A stretch of DNA of 48,249 nucleotides from an uncultured Methanobrevibacter sp. (GTDB lineage: Archaea > Methanobacteriota > Methanobacteria > Methanobacteriales > Methanobacteriaceae): contig CAMNJW010000006.1 of assembly GCA_946541845.1 (NCBI GenBank), positions 1 to 48,249 on the forward strand, read 5' to 3'. Shown piece by piece: positions 20,672 through 28,069 of the stretch. Numbering within the stretch: position 1 is the stretch's first letter; the number at the start of each line of letters is the position of its first letter. Below the pieces are notes generated by a model. The model had not been told where the DNA came from and searched no databases. It saw only the letters and a list, made by a program, of their open reading frames with translations. A program made the position numbers and the translations under genes.

Positions 20672-21145
20672 CTTCTTCTTGTGATTGTATGAAATTTCAA
20701 AGGAGTTTAGTGCCAGATTCTTCAAGATTTCTTTATCATCTTCACTAACACCGACAACCCCTTCCCACTCAACTTCAAGACGGGCAATCTCATCTAAAAC
20801 TTCAATTCCCTTCTCGGTCAATGAGCAGTCATAGGGAAGGCCGTTTTCAGGTTCCTCATCGATTTCAATAAGACCTTTTTTAGCCAATTTCTTATAGCTT
20901 TTAAGATATAATTCCTCATGCAACTTGAATAAATCAGTCTTTTCAGCCTTTTGATACTGTTTAACTCTAATTCGTTTGTGATGAGGTTTTTCATGCTTTT
21001 TTACTTGTTTTAATAGTTTTACTTGACTTTCATGCAAGTGCATATCCAGATTGTCCCTTACATAAGTCAGCTTGGACTCTTCAATTATTCCAATCAAAGA
21101 TGATGCATTCATGTTAGCTATTGCATTCTTGTGAGGATGTGCCAT
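20654..21145 (-). CDS. uncharacterised protein, probable winged-helix fold
   Basis: A 163-residue protein, third and last gene of the helicase/HerA-like operon. ATG at 21145 is chosen because AGGTGG lies 5 bases upstream; the GTG at 21154 would overlap that site. The N-terminal half is charged, with many His and Lys (KKHEKPHHKRIRVKQ) and little hydrophobic core. Residues about 85-135 read like a winged helix: LYLKSYKKLAKKGLIEID, a turn, then SLTEKGIEVLDEIA, the LTEKG phrase being typical of MarR/PadR-like wings. I do not recognise a named family. DNA binding is an inference from this pattern and from the neighbours. The 3' end overlaps the opposing DUF123 gene by 18 bases. Confidence 0.6.
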   Translation of the reverse strand: MAHPHKNAIANMNASSLIGIIEESKLTYVRDNLDMHLHESQVKLLKQVKKHEKPHHKRIRVKQYQKAEKTDLFKLHEELYLKSYKKLAKKGLIEIDEEPENGLPYDCSLTEKGIEVLDEIARLEVEWEGVVGVSEDDKEILKNLALNSFEISYNHKKKLDFIF

Positions 21146-21150
21146 TAAAA

Positions 21151-21156
21151 CCACCT
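21151..21156 (-). promoter_or_regulatory. ribosome binding site overlapping upstream stop codon
   Basis: AGGTGG includes part of the TAG stop (21155-21157) of the HerA-like gene and sits 5 bases before ATG 21145. It decides the start of the downstream gene and suggests translational coupling. Confidence 0.6.
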
Positions 21157-22747
21157 ATTTCATTTGTCCGAAAATTCCCCTCATGATTCCTTTTGTAACT
21201 TCACGAGCTGCGGTGTTCATTGCCTGAGTTGCAGCCTTTTCAACCATTTTCTGTTGAGCAGTCTTTTTGGTTTTCTTACCTGCAGACTGGGTTTGACCTG
21301 CAATCACAGTTCCTAAGATGTCGCCCAATATGCCTCCAGCGGAAGGTTGCTGAGGTGCTTCCGGAACAGGTTCTGGAGCCTCTTGTTTTTGAGCCTTAAC
21401 CTCTTCAATTATTTGCTTGTCAACTTCCGGAACCTCACTTTCAATATTTGGATTTGAATCAATTTTATTTAGCAACAATTCATAAGCGGATTCACCGTCA
21501 ACTGCTTCCCAATACTTGGATTTTAATCCGGAAATATCAATTATCTGCTTGCGCAAGTCATCATCAATTGCGCCAATGTAACTTTGAGGAGGCACGATAT
21601 TGACCTGTTGAACAATTCCAGGAGCTCCTTTTTCTTCAAGAACAGACACTAAAGCCTGACCGGTTCCTAAAGTGGATATGACTTCTGCAGTGTCAAAGTC
21701 AGGGTTTGGCCGGAATGTTTCAGCAGCCACCTTAACAGCTTTCTGATCTTTTGGAGTGTATGCATGAAGCGCATGCTGAACACGATTTCCCAATTGTGCC
21801 AAAATGTCATCAGGAATATCAGCAGGAGATTGTGAAATGAAGTATAATCCTACACCTTTTGACCTGATGAGCCTTACGATTTGTTCAATTTTCTTTGCAA
21901 ATTCAGGAGATAAATCATCGAATAATAAATGAGCTTCATCGAAGAAAAATACGAATTTAGGTTTGTCAAGGTCCCCTACTTCAGGCAAGTTCTGATATAA
22001 ACTGGATAACATCCATAAAAGGAATGTGGAATATAATTCAGGTGATAAAGATAACTTTTGAGCATCTAAAATATTGATTACACCTTTTCCATTGTCATCT
22101 AATTGAATAAAATCATTATAATCAAGTGCAGGTTCTCCAAAGAAACTGTTTCCTCCTTGGTCTTCCAAGGTAATCAAGCTTCTCAAGATAGTATTTGCGG
22201 ATTTTTCTGCAATTGCACCATATTCACTTTCATATTGTGCTTTATTCTCAACAACGTGATTAATCATTGACTTTAAATCTTTAATATCTATGATTAACAG
22301 GGATTCATCGTCCGCCACTCTAAATACAATATTCAAAACACCTGCTTGAGCTTCAGACAAGTTCAATATTTTTGAAAGCAATACAGGACCCATTTCAGAT
22401 AGTGTTACTCTGATTGGAAGACCTTTTTCTCCAAACAAATCCCAAAATTCAACAGGATATTCATGGAAATTGAATCCCATTTCTTCCAGACCAAAGTTTT
22501 CAACATTTCTTGCAATGAAATCATTTGTTGCGCCAACTTTTGCAAGTCCTGAAATGTCTCCCTTCATGTCCGCTAAAAAAACAGGAACACCCAAATCAGA
22601 GAATGATTCCGCTAACACTTTTAAGGTAACTGTTTTACCAGTTCCAGTTGCTCCAGCTATTAAACCGTGTCTATTAGCTAATTTTGGCAATAAAAACACT
22701 TTTTCGTTTTCATTACAACCGATTAATATTTTATCTTCTGCATACAT
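21155..22747 (-). CDS. HerA-like/YjgR-type ATPase (DUF853 family)
   Basis: A 530-residue P-loop ATPase of the HerA/FtsK superfamily, DUF853 (YjgR-like) branch. Walker A is GATGTGKT at residues 32-39; Walker B is FVFFFDEAHLLF near residue 265; the sensor/arginine region reads RSKGVGLYFISQSPADIP, typical of this family. The C-terminal 100 residues are low complexity (Pro/Glu then Ala/Lys-rich), usual for DUF853. HerA relatives pump or translocate DNA; a specific role for this branch is not established. The GGGTGA ribosome site (22754-22759) contains the TGA stop of the helicase gene upstream, so the two are translationally coupled. Cytoplasmic. Confidence 0.85.
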   Translation of the reverse strand: MYAEDKILIGCNENEKVFLLPKLANRHGLIAGATGTGKTVTLKVLAESFSDLGVPVFLADMKGDISGLAKVGATNDFIARNVENFGLEEMGFNFHEYPVEFWDLFGEKGLPIRVTLSEMGPVLLSKILNLSEAQAGVLNIVFRVADDESLLIIDIKDLKSMINHVVENKAQYESEYGAIAEKSANTILRSLITLEDQGGNSFFGEPALDYNDFIQLDDNGKGVINILDAQKLSLSPELYSTFLLWMLSSLYQNLPEVGDLDKPKFVFFFDEAHLLFDDLSPEFAKKIEQIVRLIRSKGVGLYFISQSPADIPDDILAQLGNRVQHALHAYTPKDQKAVKVAAETFRPNPDFDTAEVISTLGTGQALVSVLEEKGAPGIVQQVNIVPPQSYIGAIDDDLRKQIIDISGLKSKYWEAVDGESAYELLLNKIDSNPNIESEVPEVDKQIIEEVKAQKQEAPEPVPEAPQQPSAGGILGDILGTVIAGQTQSAGKKTKKTAQQKMVEKAATQAMNTAAREVTKGIMRGIFGQMK

Positions 22748-22753
22748 GCATCT

Positions 22754-25345
22754 TCACCCATTTTCTATTTTCTTAATTAAATAGTTAGTCTTTTTAACTA
22801 TATTATTTTTATTAAATGATTTTGAAATTCTCTTAATCGCATCCAGGTTCTTGACAAAATTATCCAGCCATGAAAAAATATCTCCAGGATAGACCTGAAT
22901 CTGATATTTTCTGAACAGTTTGTTTGATATGTCCTGAGGGTCTTTGCCCTTAAGCCTTTCATTAATAATTACTTCAGAAATTCCTCTTTGCATACAACTG
23001 CAGAATGGCCTGTCCTGACAATTGCATTGCATAAAATCAGTTTGAAGTGCAATCAGTGCATCCTGGAATTTCTTGTCCACTTTCTCAATGGCTTCACCGG
23101 ATGAAATTATATCCAATGTGGATTCCGCAAAGAGCCTTGTTGAAAACTTGATTTTCAATGCGTTTGAAATCTGATTGTGAATCACACTTGACAGATATGC
23201 ATTTTCAAACATTTCCAAATCCAGTGCCATAGCTAAAATCAGCACTTTCAGTTTATCATACTTGTCCTTTTTCTTATACATCGGAGAGTGTCCAACATAT
23301 CTTTTCAGATACTCCCTATCGTTTAAAGTATTCTTAATGAATTCAGCTTCATCAATAGATAAAAATGACACAGATGTCGCCCTACCATACTTTGTAACAT
23401 CCAGCTTATTATTCGGAGTTATGTTGATTAATCCCAAATCCTCCATTTCATCACTGGCAATCTTAAGAGAAATCGGAACATCAATATCCTTATAAAACTT
23501 ATTCAGCTCTTCAATTGACTTGATTGATGTGGATGAGATATCTGCCAAAATCTGTTCATATGCTGATTCCTCATCATATTCTATGAATACATCCTCACTA
23601 TTGCTTTCAAGCAAATCAAGTGCTTTGGATTCTTCACTTTCTCCCATAAAGTCATTTCCAACTTCCGGAATCAAGTATACGACACCCCGATCATGGTATG
23701 ACGGCCTTCCTGCACGACCCAACATCTGAGAAAATTCGTTTGGATTGATCCACTTGTTTCCCATAACAAGAGAATCAAATATTACCTGTGAAGCCGGAAA
23801 GTCCACACCTGCCGCAAGAGCTGCTGTTGTCACTACACATGAAATCTTGCCCTTGTCAAAGTCCTTTTCAATCTTTTCCTTCTTATAATAGGACAATCCG
23901 GCATGGTATGCCTGAGCATTCACCCTTTTATTGTTTAAATAATTGGCAATCTGGTGGGTCTTACGCCTTGAATTGGTAAATATAATTGTTTGACCTCTAA
24001 ATCCTTTTTTGGATTTTGTGTTATATTCCTTTTGAACAAGCTTTCTCATGAGATGACGCTTTTGGGATTCATTTCTGATATAAACAAGATGCCTTTCTAA
24101 AGGAACAGGCCTTTGGGAGTATTGAACCAGCTTCATGTTGAACTCTGAAGCTAGAAATTCAGGGTTTTTGACTGTAGCGGAAAGTCCAATAATCTGTGTT
24201 TGAGGATATAGGTTCTTTATCCTTTTAATAAGGCCATTGAGCCTTGTACCTCTGTCCTCATCATCAATCATATGAATCTCGTCAATCAATACCACGCCTA
24301 AACCTGACAATGATTTGGAGTTACCGTTTCTTAAAAGGTAATCGATTCCCTCATATGTTGCAACAACAATATCTGCATTTGAAACATCGGAATCAGGCAA
24401 TTTAAGCTCCCCTTTTGCCTTTACCCTATTTCTTCCAACCTTAATTGCAACATTTAATCCTAATTTTGAGTATTTCTTTTTAAAATCCCTATATTTCTGG
24501 TTAGCCAATGCAACCAAAGGAGTCAGAAAAATAAACTTTTTGCCTTTAAGTGCCTTGGTAATTCCTGCAAGCTCCCCAACCAGTGTCTTACCTGAACCTG
24601 TTGCACTTACAACAAGCAAATCCTCACCCTTTAAGAGTCCTTCCTTAATGGCCAGATACTGAACCGGCAACAATTTAGTATTGCCTGAGTCCAATAACAC
24701 CTGTTTGAATTTCTTAGGTATCTTTAACCGTTTCATGTCAACAGGAGGTATGATATGCTTGGATTTTTTGGTCTTATCAAATAATGTCAGTTTGGTGTTT
24801 TTCAAGGGGTCAAAGTGAGGATCAAGGACAGACAATGTCTTTTCCAAACTTCCTGTTTTTTCCAATGTCTTTTTAAGATTTCTAAAAATCTTTTTATCAA
24901 ATCCCTGAAGCTTGATTTCCTCTTTTATTGTATCATGAGCACAATCCTTACAAATCAATTGATTGTTGTACTTATAGGAAAATTCGGAGTTTACAATAGT
25001 GATGTTTCCCTCATATGCACAGAAGTCACAAACCTGGGTTTTCCTGACCTTGATGTTTAATGACTTGAGAAATCTTTCCACCTTTTCATCAGGAGTTGCA
25101 AGGAAAACAGCCTGACTTCGCAAAAGCTTGATGACCTCACCCGGAGGCATTAGCTTCTCATTTAAAGTTGAATTGTCATTGAAGTTATAATCTGCAACGA
25201 AACGTGAAATGGACAATGAGTCGCCGTCATGGCTGAACTTGATATTTCCAACGAATTCCGGTTCCCTCTTATGATTTAGTGCACCTTTTGGAGAACCAAT
25301 CGGAAATAACCTCCACTGTTTTTTAATCTTTTTTAAAACTAGCAT
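22754..25345 (-). CDS. archaeal superfamily II helicase (COG1202-type, DUF5814)
   Basis: An 863-residue DEAD/DEAH helicase. An N-terminal region carries a four-Cys zinc site (CDFCAYEG about residues 102-109 with CKDC about 132-135). Motif I is SATGSGKT (about residue 250), motif II DEIH, motif III GLSATVKN, and motif VI QMLGRAGRPSYHDRG. A Cys-rich segment (CNCQDRPFCSCMQRG, about residues 770-785) and a winged-helix-like C-terminus follow. This matches the archaea-specific Ski2/Hel308-like group catalogued as COG1202. Likely DNA or RNA unwinding in repair or RNA metabolism. First gene of a minus-strand operon with a HerA-like ATPase and a putative winged-helix protein. No Shine-Dalgarno site precedes the ATG, so a leaderless or weakly led mRNA is possible. 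Confidence 0.85.
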   Translation of the reverse strand: MLVLKKIKKQWRLFPIGSPKGALNHKREPEFVGNIKFSHDGDSLSISRFVADYNFNDNSTLNEKLMPPGEVIKLLRSQAVFLATPDEKVERFLKSLNIKVRKTQVCDFCAYEGNITIVNSEFSYKYNNQLICKDCAHDTIKEEIKLQGFDKKIFRNLKKTLEKTGSLEKTLSVLDPHFDPLKNTKLTLFDKTKKSKHIIPPVDMKRLKIPKKFKQVLLDSGNTKLLPVQYLAIKEGLLKGEDLLVVSATGSGKTLVGELAGITKALKGKKFIFLTPLVALANQKYRDFKKKYSKLGLNVAIKVGRNRVKAKGELKLPDSDVSNADIVVATYEGIDYLLRNGNSKSLSGLGVVLIDEIHMIDDEDRGTRLNGLIKRIKNLYPQTQIIGLSATVKNPEFLASEFNMKLVQYSQRPVPLERHLVYIRNESQKRHLMRKLVQKEYNTKSKKGFRGQTIIFTNSRRKTHQIANYLNNKRVNAQAYHAGLSYYKKEKIEKDFDKGKISCVVTTAALAAGVDFPASQVIFDSLVMGNKWINPNEFSQMLGRAGRPSYHDRGVVYLIPEVGNDFMGESEESKALDLLESNSEDVFIEYDEESAYEQILADISSTSIKSIEELNKFYKDIDVPISLKIASDEMEDLGLINITPNNKLDVTKYGRATSVSFLSIDEAEFIKNTLNDREYLKRYVGHSPMYKKKDKYDKLKVLILAMALDLEMFENAYLSSVIHNQISNALKIKFSTRLFAESTLDIISSGEAIEKVDKKFQDALIALQTDFMQCNCQDRPFCSCMQRGISEVIINERLKGKDPQDISNKLFRKYQIQVYPGDIFSWLDNFVKNLDAIKRISKSFNKNNIVKKTNYLIKKIENG

Positions 25346-25428
25346 TATGTTTATTTATATTATTAATCGTTAATAAATTTTAAATTAAATCAACGTGACT
25401 CAATTAGTTAATGAAAACATTTAAGTAT

Positions 25429-25443
25429 AATATGGCCCATATT
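25429..25443. promoter_or_regulatory. 15-bp perfect palindrome over a TATA-like region
   Basis: AATATGG-C-CCATATT is a perfect inverted repeat. It overlaps a TATA-like stretch (TTTAAGTATAATAT, starting near 25420) that could drive the structured element downstream, and lies 84 bases upstream of the divergent helicase start. GCCCATAT recurs at 25483. Possible operator; regulator unknown. Confidence 0.3.
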
Positions 25444-25481
25444 TTAATTAAGATTTAGAAGGTAAAAACTTATTAAAGTTT

Positions 25482-25532
25482 AGCCCATATATCCTTGTCT
25501 CGACGAGGGGCGAATTAGGTGGTACATGGGTT
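25482..25532 (+). ncRNA. candidate structured RNA beside a DUF3800 gene
   Basis: A compact, GC-richer island in AT-rich intergenic DNA. On the plus strand AGCCCAT (25482-25488) pairs with ATGGGTT (25526-25532), and CCTTGT (25493-25498) pairs with the stretch at 25503-25508 to form an inner hairpin. Each stem contains one G-U pair that would become an A-C mismatch on the minus strand, which favours plus-strand transcription. A TATA-like box about 60 bases upstream is suitably oriented. The neighbouring gene encodes a DUF3800 protein, and several candidate structured RNA motifs named for DUF3800 genes have been reported in comparative screens; whether this is one of them I cannot test. It might also be part of a mobile-element end. 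Confidence 0.45.
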
Positions 25533-25549
25533 CTTCATATCTTATTAAT

Positions 25550-26148
25550 CTAATTTTTATATAATTCTTTAATTGTTTTATTTTTTATTAATCTTGAAAA
25601 TTCATTATTGTCATGCTCAAAACTTTGAAAAATTGACCATGAAATTAAATCAGCAATTTGCAACCCCTTGAAATGCATAGAATTCACATGCTCAATAGTA
25701 ATTGGTTGATTTTTATAATTGATTAAATTTTCTAGAAATTTCTGATTGAATTTGAGTATTTCATAATTTTTGTTTTTTGACTTGTCAATGAAGATAAAAG
25801 TAGGATTAGTTATAGTTATTAATTTAGCTAATTCAGAAGCCAATATATCATATAATTCCTTATTATCATATCCATATCCAATTTTATATCTGTTAATTTT
25901 TTCAAAAACAAGGATAAATGTTTCATAATTCACATTTTTTAACTTTTTAACTTTAACTCATAAGGCAAATTACTTCCTTTAATCTCATTAGAGGTTAAAA
26001 GTTTCTTTTTCACTGAACGTCTAGTTTTATTTATTACCCTATCTAAAGTTATTGGGTTTTCAACCTTAACTCCAACTATAACAAAATATTTTGAACTAAA
26101 CTTTTTAGTTCCCAAATCTCCACTTTCATCAATGTAAATATATGACAT
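25550..26148 (-). pseudogene. DUF3800 family protein, split by a one-base frameshift
   Basis: Two adjoining reading frames together make one DUF3800 protein of about 199 residues. The first (26148-25939) has the family start YIYIDESGDLG; the second (25933-25550) has FIDKSKN and the C-terminal LQIADLISW motif. The first frame ends in TAA just after a run of five A (25944-25948 on the minus strand). One extra A, or one slip back by one base there, joins the frames as YELKLKKLKNVNYE. The acidic motifs recall RNase H-like nucleases, an inference only. Candidates: inactivating deletion, phase variation at the A run, programmed frameshifting, or sequencing error. DUF3800 genes are usually accessory and mobile; here the gene lies between an 18-bp palindrome upstream and a candidate RNA downstream. 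Confidence 0.75.
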
Positions 26149-26246
26149 TATTCAACCGTTACATACTTTATAATCAAATATTATTCTAAAAATAATATAT
26201 ATTTTACTATAAAGCCCAAATAATCTATTAATACTAAAATAAATCA

Positions 26247-26273
26247 ATTTTACACGTGTAAAATAATTTTACA
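26247..26273. promoter_or_regulatory. 18-bp perfect palindrome plus a third half-site
   Basis: ATTTTACACGTGTAAAAT (26247-26264) is a perfect palindrome. The half-site ATTTTACA is repeated at 26266-26273. It lies about 100 bases upstream of the DUF3800 start and beyond the 3' end of the DUF368 gene, so it more likely belongs to the DUF3800 unit. Dimeric repressor operator is the simplest reading. Confidence 0.45.
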
Positions 26274-26311
26274 AAAATAAATCAATATAATACATTAAAA
26301 AAAAAATAATT

Positions 26312-26340
26312 AATTTTGATTATTCGATATAATCAAAATT
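26312..26340 (-). terminator. 12-bp hairpin containing the DUF368 stop codon
   Basis: AATTTTGATTAT pairs perfectly with ATAATCAAAATT around the loop TCGAT. The TAA stop (26320-26322) lies in the stem, and a T-rich tract follows on the minus strand. Confidence 0.65.
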
Positions 26341-27219
26341 GGTTTCCATTATTATAATAATCGCAAATCCTATAATTGCAATAATTAAACAAGGAAACAG
26401 ACCTGCAAAGTTCATACCAACTGAATTTGCGATTTCAACACCAGGTACTTTTAATGATCCAAGCATTACACCAATAAGAAATGCCATGGTCACTTCTTCA
26501 TGATTTTTGAGCAAATAATTCAATATTTTTGAAAAACCCAGTATTCCTATTACCGCACCGACAACAAATACAATTATTTCAGATAAATGCAATTGGTGAA
26601 GGGCATTTAACATGTATTTATATTGCCCTAAAAGCAACAGTAAAAATGATCCTGAAATACCTGGCAAAATCATTGCACAAATGGCTATCATACCTGAAAA
26701 GAATATTATCAGCAGGGAATGATTTGCCGCAATCGGATTCAAACTTACAAATATGTATGTTAAAACACATCCAATTATTGCAAATAATATATTTTTTAGG
26801 TTAATTTTATTGAGTTTTTTAAACAATATTACTGCAGAAGCTATAATTAGCCCTAAGAAGAATGAATATGTAAATGCAGTATAGTTATCCATACAAAAAG
26901 TTACAACTTTAGCAAGTGTTAAGAATGCTACACCTATACCCAATATCAATGGAATAAAAAACTTAAAATCTATTTCATCTAGCAATTGGGTCCAAAATCC
27001 ATGCAAATCTCCTTTAAACAGTGGTTTTACAAATCCAAACTTAATGTTACTAATTGCTTCTACCAAATGAGAATAAATTCCAGTAATTAAAGCAATTGTT
27101 CCTCCAGACACTCCCGGAACAATATCCGCAGATCCCATAAGTATTCCTCTAACGAATATCAAAATTGCTTCCTTAAGATTTATATTCAAATTATCACCAA
27201 TACTACTTTTATAGTTCAT
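26320..27219 (-). CDS. DUF368 membrane protein, putative polyprenyl-phosphate transporter
   Basis: A 299-residue integral membrane protein of family DUF368 (COG2035). The diagnostic glycine-rich repeat occurs twice: GSADIVPGVSGGTIAL near residue 30 and ICAMILPGISGSFLLLLLG near residue 181. About eight hydrophobic helices are visible. Bacterial DUF368 proteins (PopT) flip the polyprenyl-phosphate carrier back across the membrane; in an archaeon with pseudomurein the analogous job would be recycling the lipid carrier for wall or glycan synthesis, which is inference. No good Shine-Dalgarno site precedes the ATG. It ends in a strong hairpin that holds the stop codon and stands 65 bases downstream of the aquaporin gene. 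Confidence 0.85.
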   Translation of the reverse strand: MNYKSSIGDNLNINLKEAILIFVRGILMGSADIVPGVSGGTIALITGIYSHLVEAISNIKFGFVKPLFKGDLHGFWTQLLDEIDFKFFIPLILGIGVAFLTLAKVVTFCMDNYTAFTYSFFLGLIIASAVILFKKLNKINLKNILFAIIGCVLTYIFVSLNPIAANHSLLIIFFSGMIAICAMILPGISGSFLLLLLGQYKYMLNALHQLHLSEIIVFVVGAVIGILGFSKILNYLLKNHEEVTMAFLIGVMLGSLKVPGVEIANSVGMNFAGLFPCLIIAIIGFAIIIIMETNFDYIE

Positions 27220-27268
27220 TGTTAAAAAAGTAATAGTTCCAAATGTTCACTAAAAAAAAAGAAGAAAA

Positions 27269-27290
27269 GAATAATTCAAAAGAATTATTC
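27269..27290 (-). terminator. hairpin containing the aquaporin stop codon
   Basis: GAATAATTC and GAATTATTC form a perfect 9-bp stem with an AAAA loop; the TAA stop (27285-27287) is in the stem and runs of T follow on the minus strand. Confidence 0.7.
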
Positions 27291-28058
27291 ATCATTGAAT
27301 GGTTGTGGAAGTTCACAGACTCCACTGTCTTTTGCAAGATATGCGTAAGCGAATGCTGCACAGATTGCACCGAGAATAGGTCCGACCAAGTATATTGGGA
27401 ATAATCCCCAGAGGTTTTGACCTCCTAAAATCATATCCATTAAGTATGGTCCGAATGTACGTGCAGGGTTGATTGAAGCTCCGGTGAATGCACCTAAAAC
27501 TACAATAACTGCTGCAACAGTCATACCAATTGAAATTCCAGCAAAACCAGGTTCTGCCTTTTTATCAACTGCTACACCCATTACAACCATCATAAGGAAG
27601 AATGTTCCCAGAAATTCCGCAAACATTGCTTGCATGTAACTTACACCAAGTCCAGGAGCAGTTGCACCTAATCCTCCGATAGTGACTGCTGGAGCGCCTA
27701 AGCATAGGAATAAACAAAGGCTTCCTAAACATGCACCAATCACTTGAGCAACAATATAATAGATACTGTCAACCAAAGCGATGTTTTTGGTTACAAGCAA
27801 TCCGATAGTTACAGCAGGATTTAAATGTGCACCGGATATCTTACCGAATACATAAATACAAATCATTACAGTTAGACCAAATGCTAAAGCAATAGCAATC
27901 CAGTCACCAAGACCACCTAAAGGTCCAATTCCTGCAGCACCAGGAGTGATGCTTTCAGAAATTAACAAGGTCACTACAGCTGAACCTGTACCGAAAAATA
28001 CCAGGAAGAATGTTCCTAGAAGTTCTGCAAAGAATTTTTTTCTTATATTACAAGTCAT
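27285..28058 (-). CDS. aqpM: MIP family aquaporin (AqpM-type)
   Basis: A 257-residue channel protein of the major intrinsic protein family. Both Asn-Pro-Ala boxes are intact: HLNPAVTIG in the first half and SINPARTFGPYL in the second. Six hydrophobic helices are visible. AqpM of related Methanothermobacter conducts water and, weakly, glycerol and gases. ATG at 28058 is taken as start because AGGTGA lies 5 bases upstream; a GTG at 28067 also opens the frame but is part of that site. It follows the DUF2193 gene directly, its ribosome site overlapping the DUF2193 stop, so the two are cotranscribed and coupled. Confidence 0.9.
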   Translation of the reverse strand: MTCNIRKKFFAELLGTFFLVFFGTGSAVVTLLISESITPGAAGIGPLGGLGDWIAIALAFGLTVMICIYVFGKISGAHLNPAVTIGLLVTKNIALVDSIYYIVAQVIGACLGSLCLFLCLGAPAVTIGGLGATAPGLGVSYMQAMFAEFLGTFFLMMVVMGVAVDKKAEPGFAGISIGMTVAAVIVVLGAFTGASINPARTFGPYLMDMILGGQNLWGLFPIYLVGPILGAICAAFAYAYLAKDSGVCELPQPFNDE

Positions 28059-28063
28059 GCATC

Positions 28064-28069
28064 TCACCT
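28064..28069 (-). promoter_or_regulatory. ribosome binding site deciding the aquaporin start
   Basis: AGGTGA overlaps the TAG stop of the DUF2193 gene (28068-28070) and lies 5 bases before ATG 28058. Confidence 0.6.

Noticed and set aside
25346-25549. Integration (att) site next to the DUF3800 gene
   Set aside because: No tRNA gene, no integrase, and no long direct repeats; only an 8-base GCCCATAT repeat was found.
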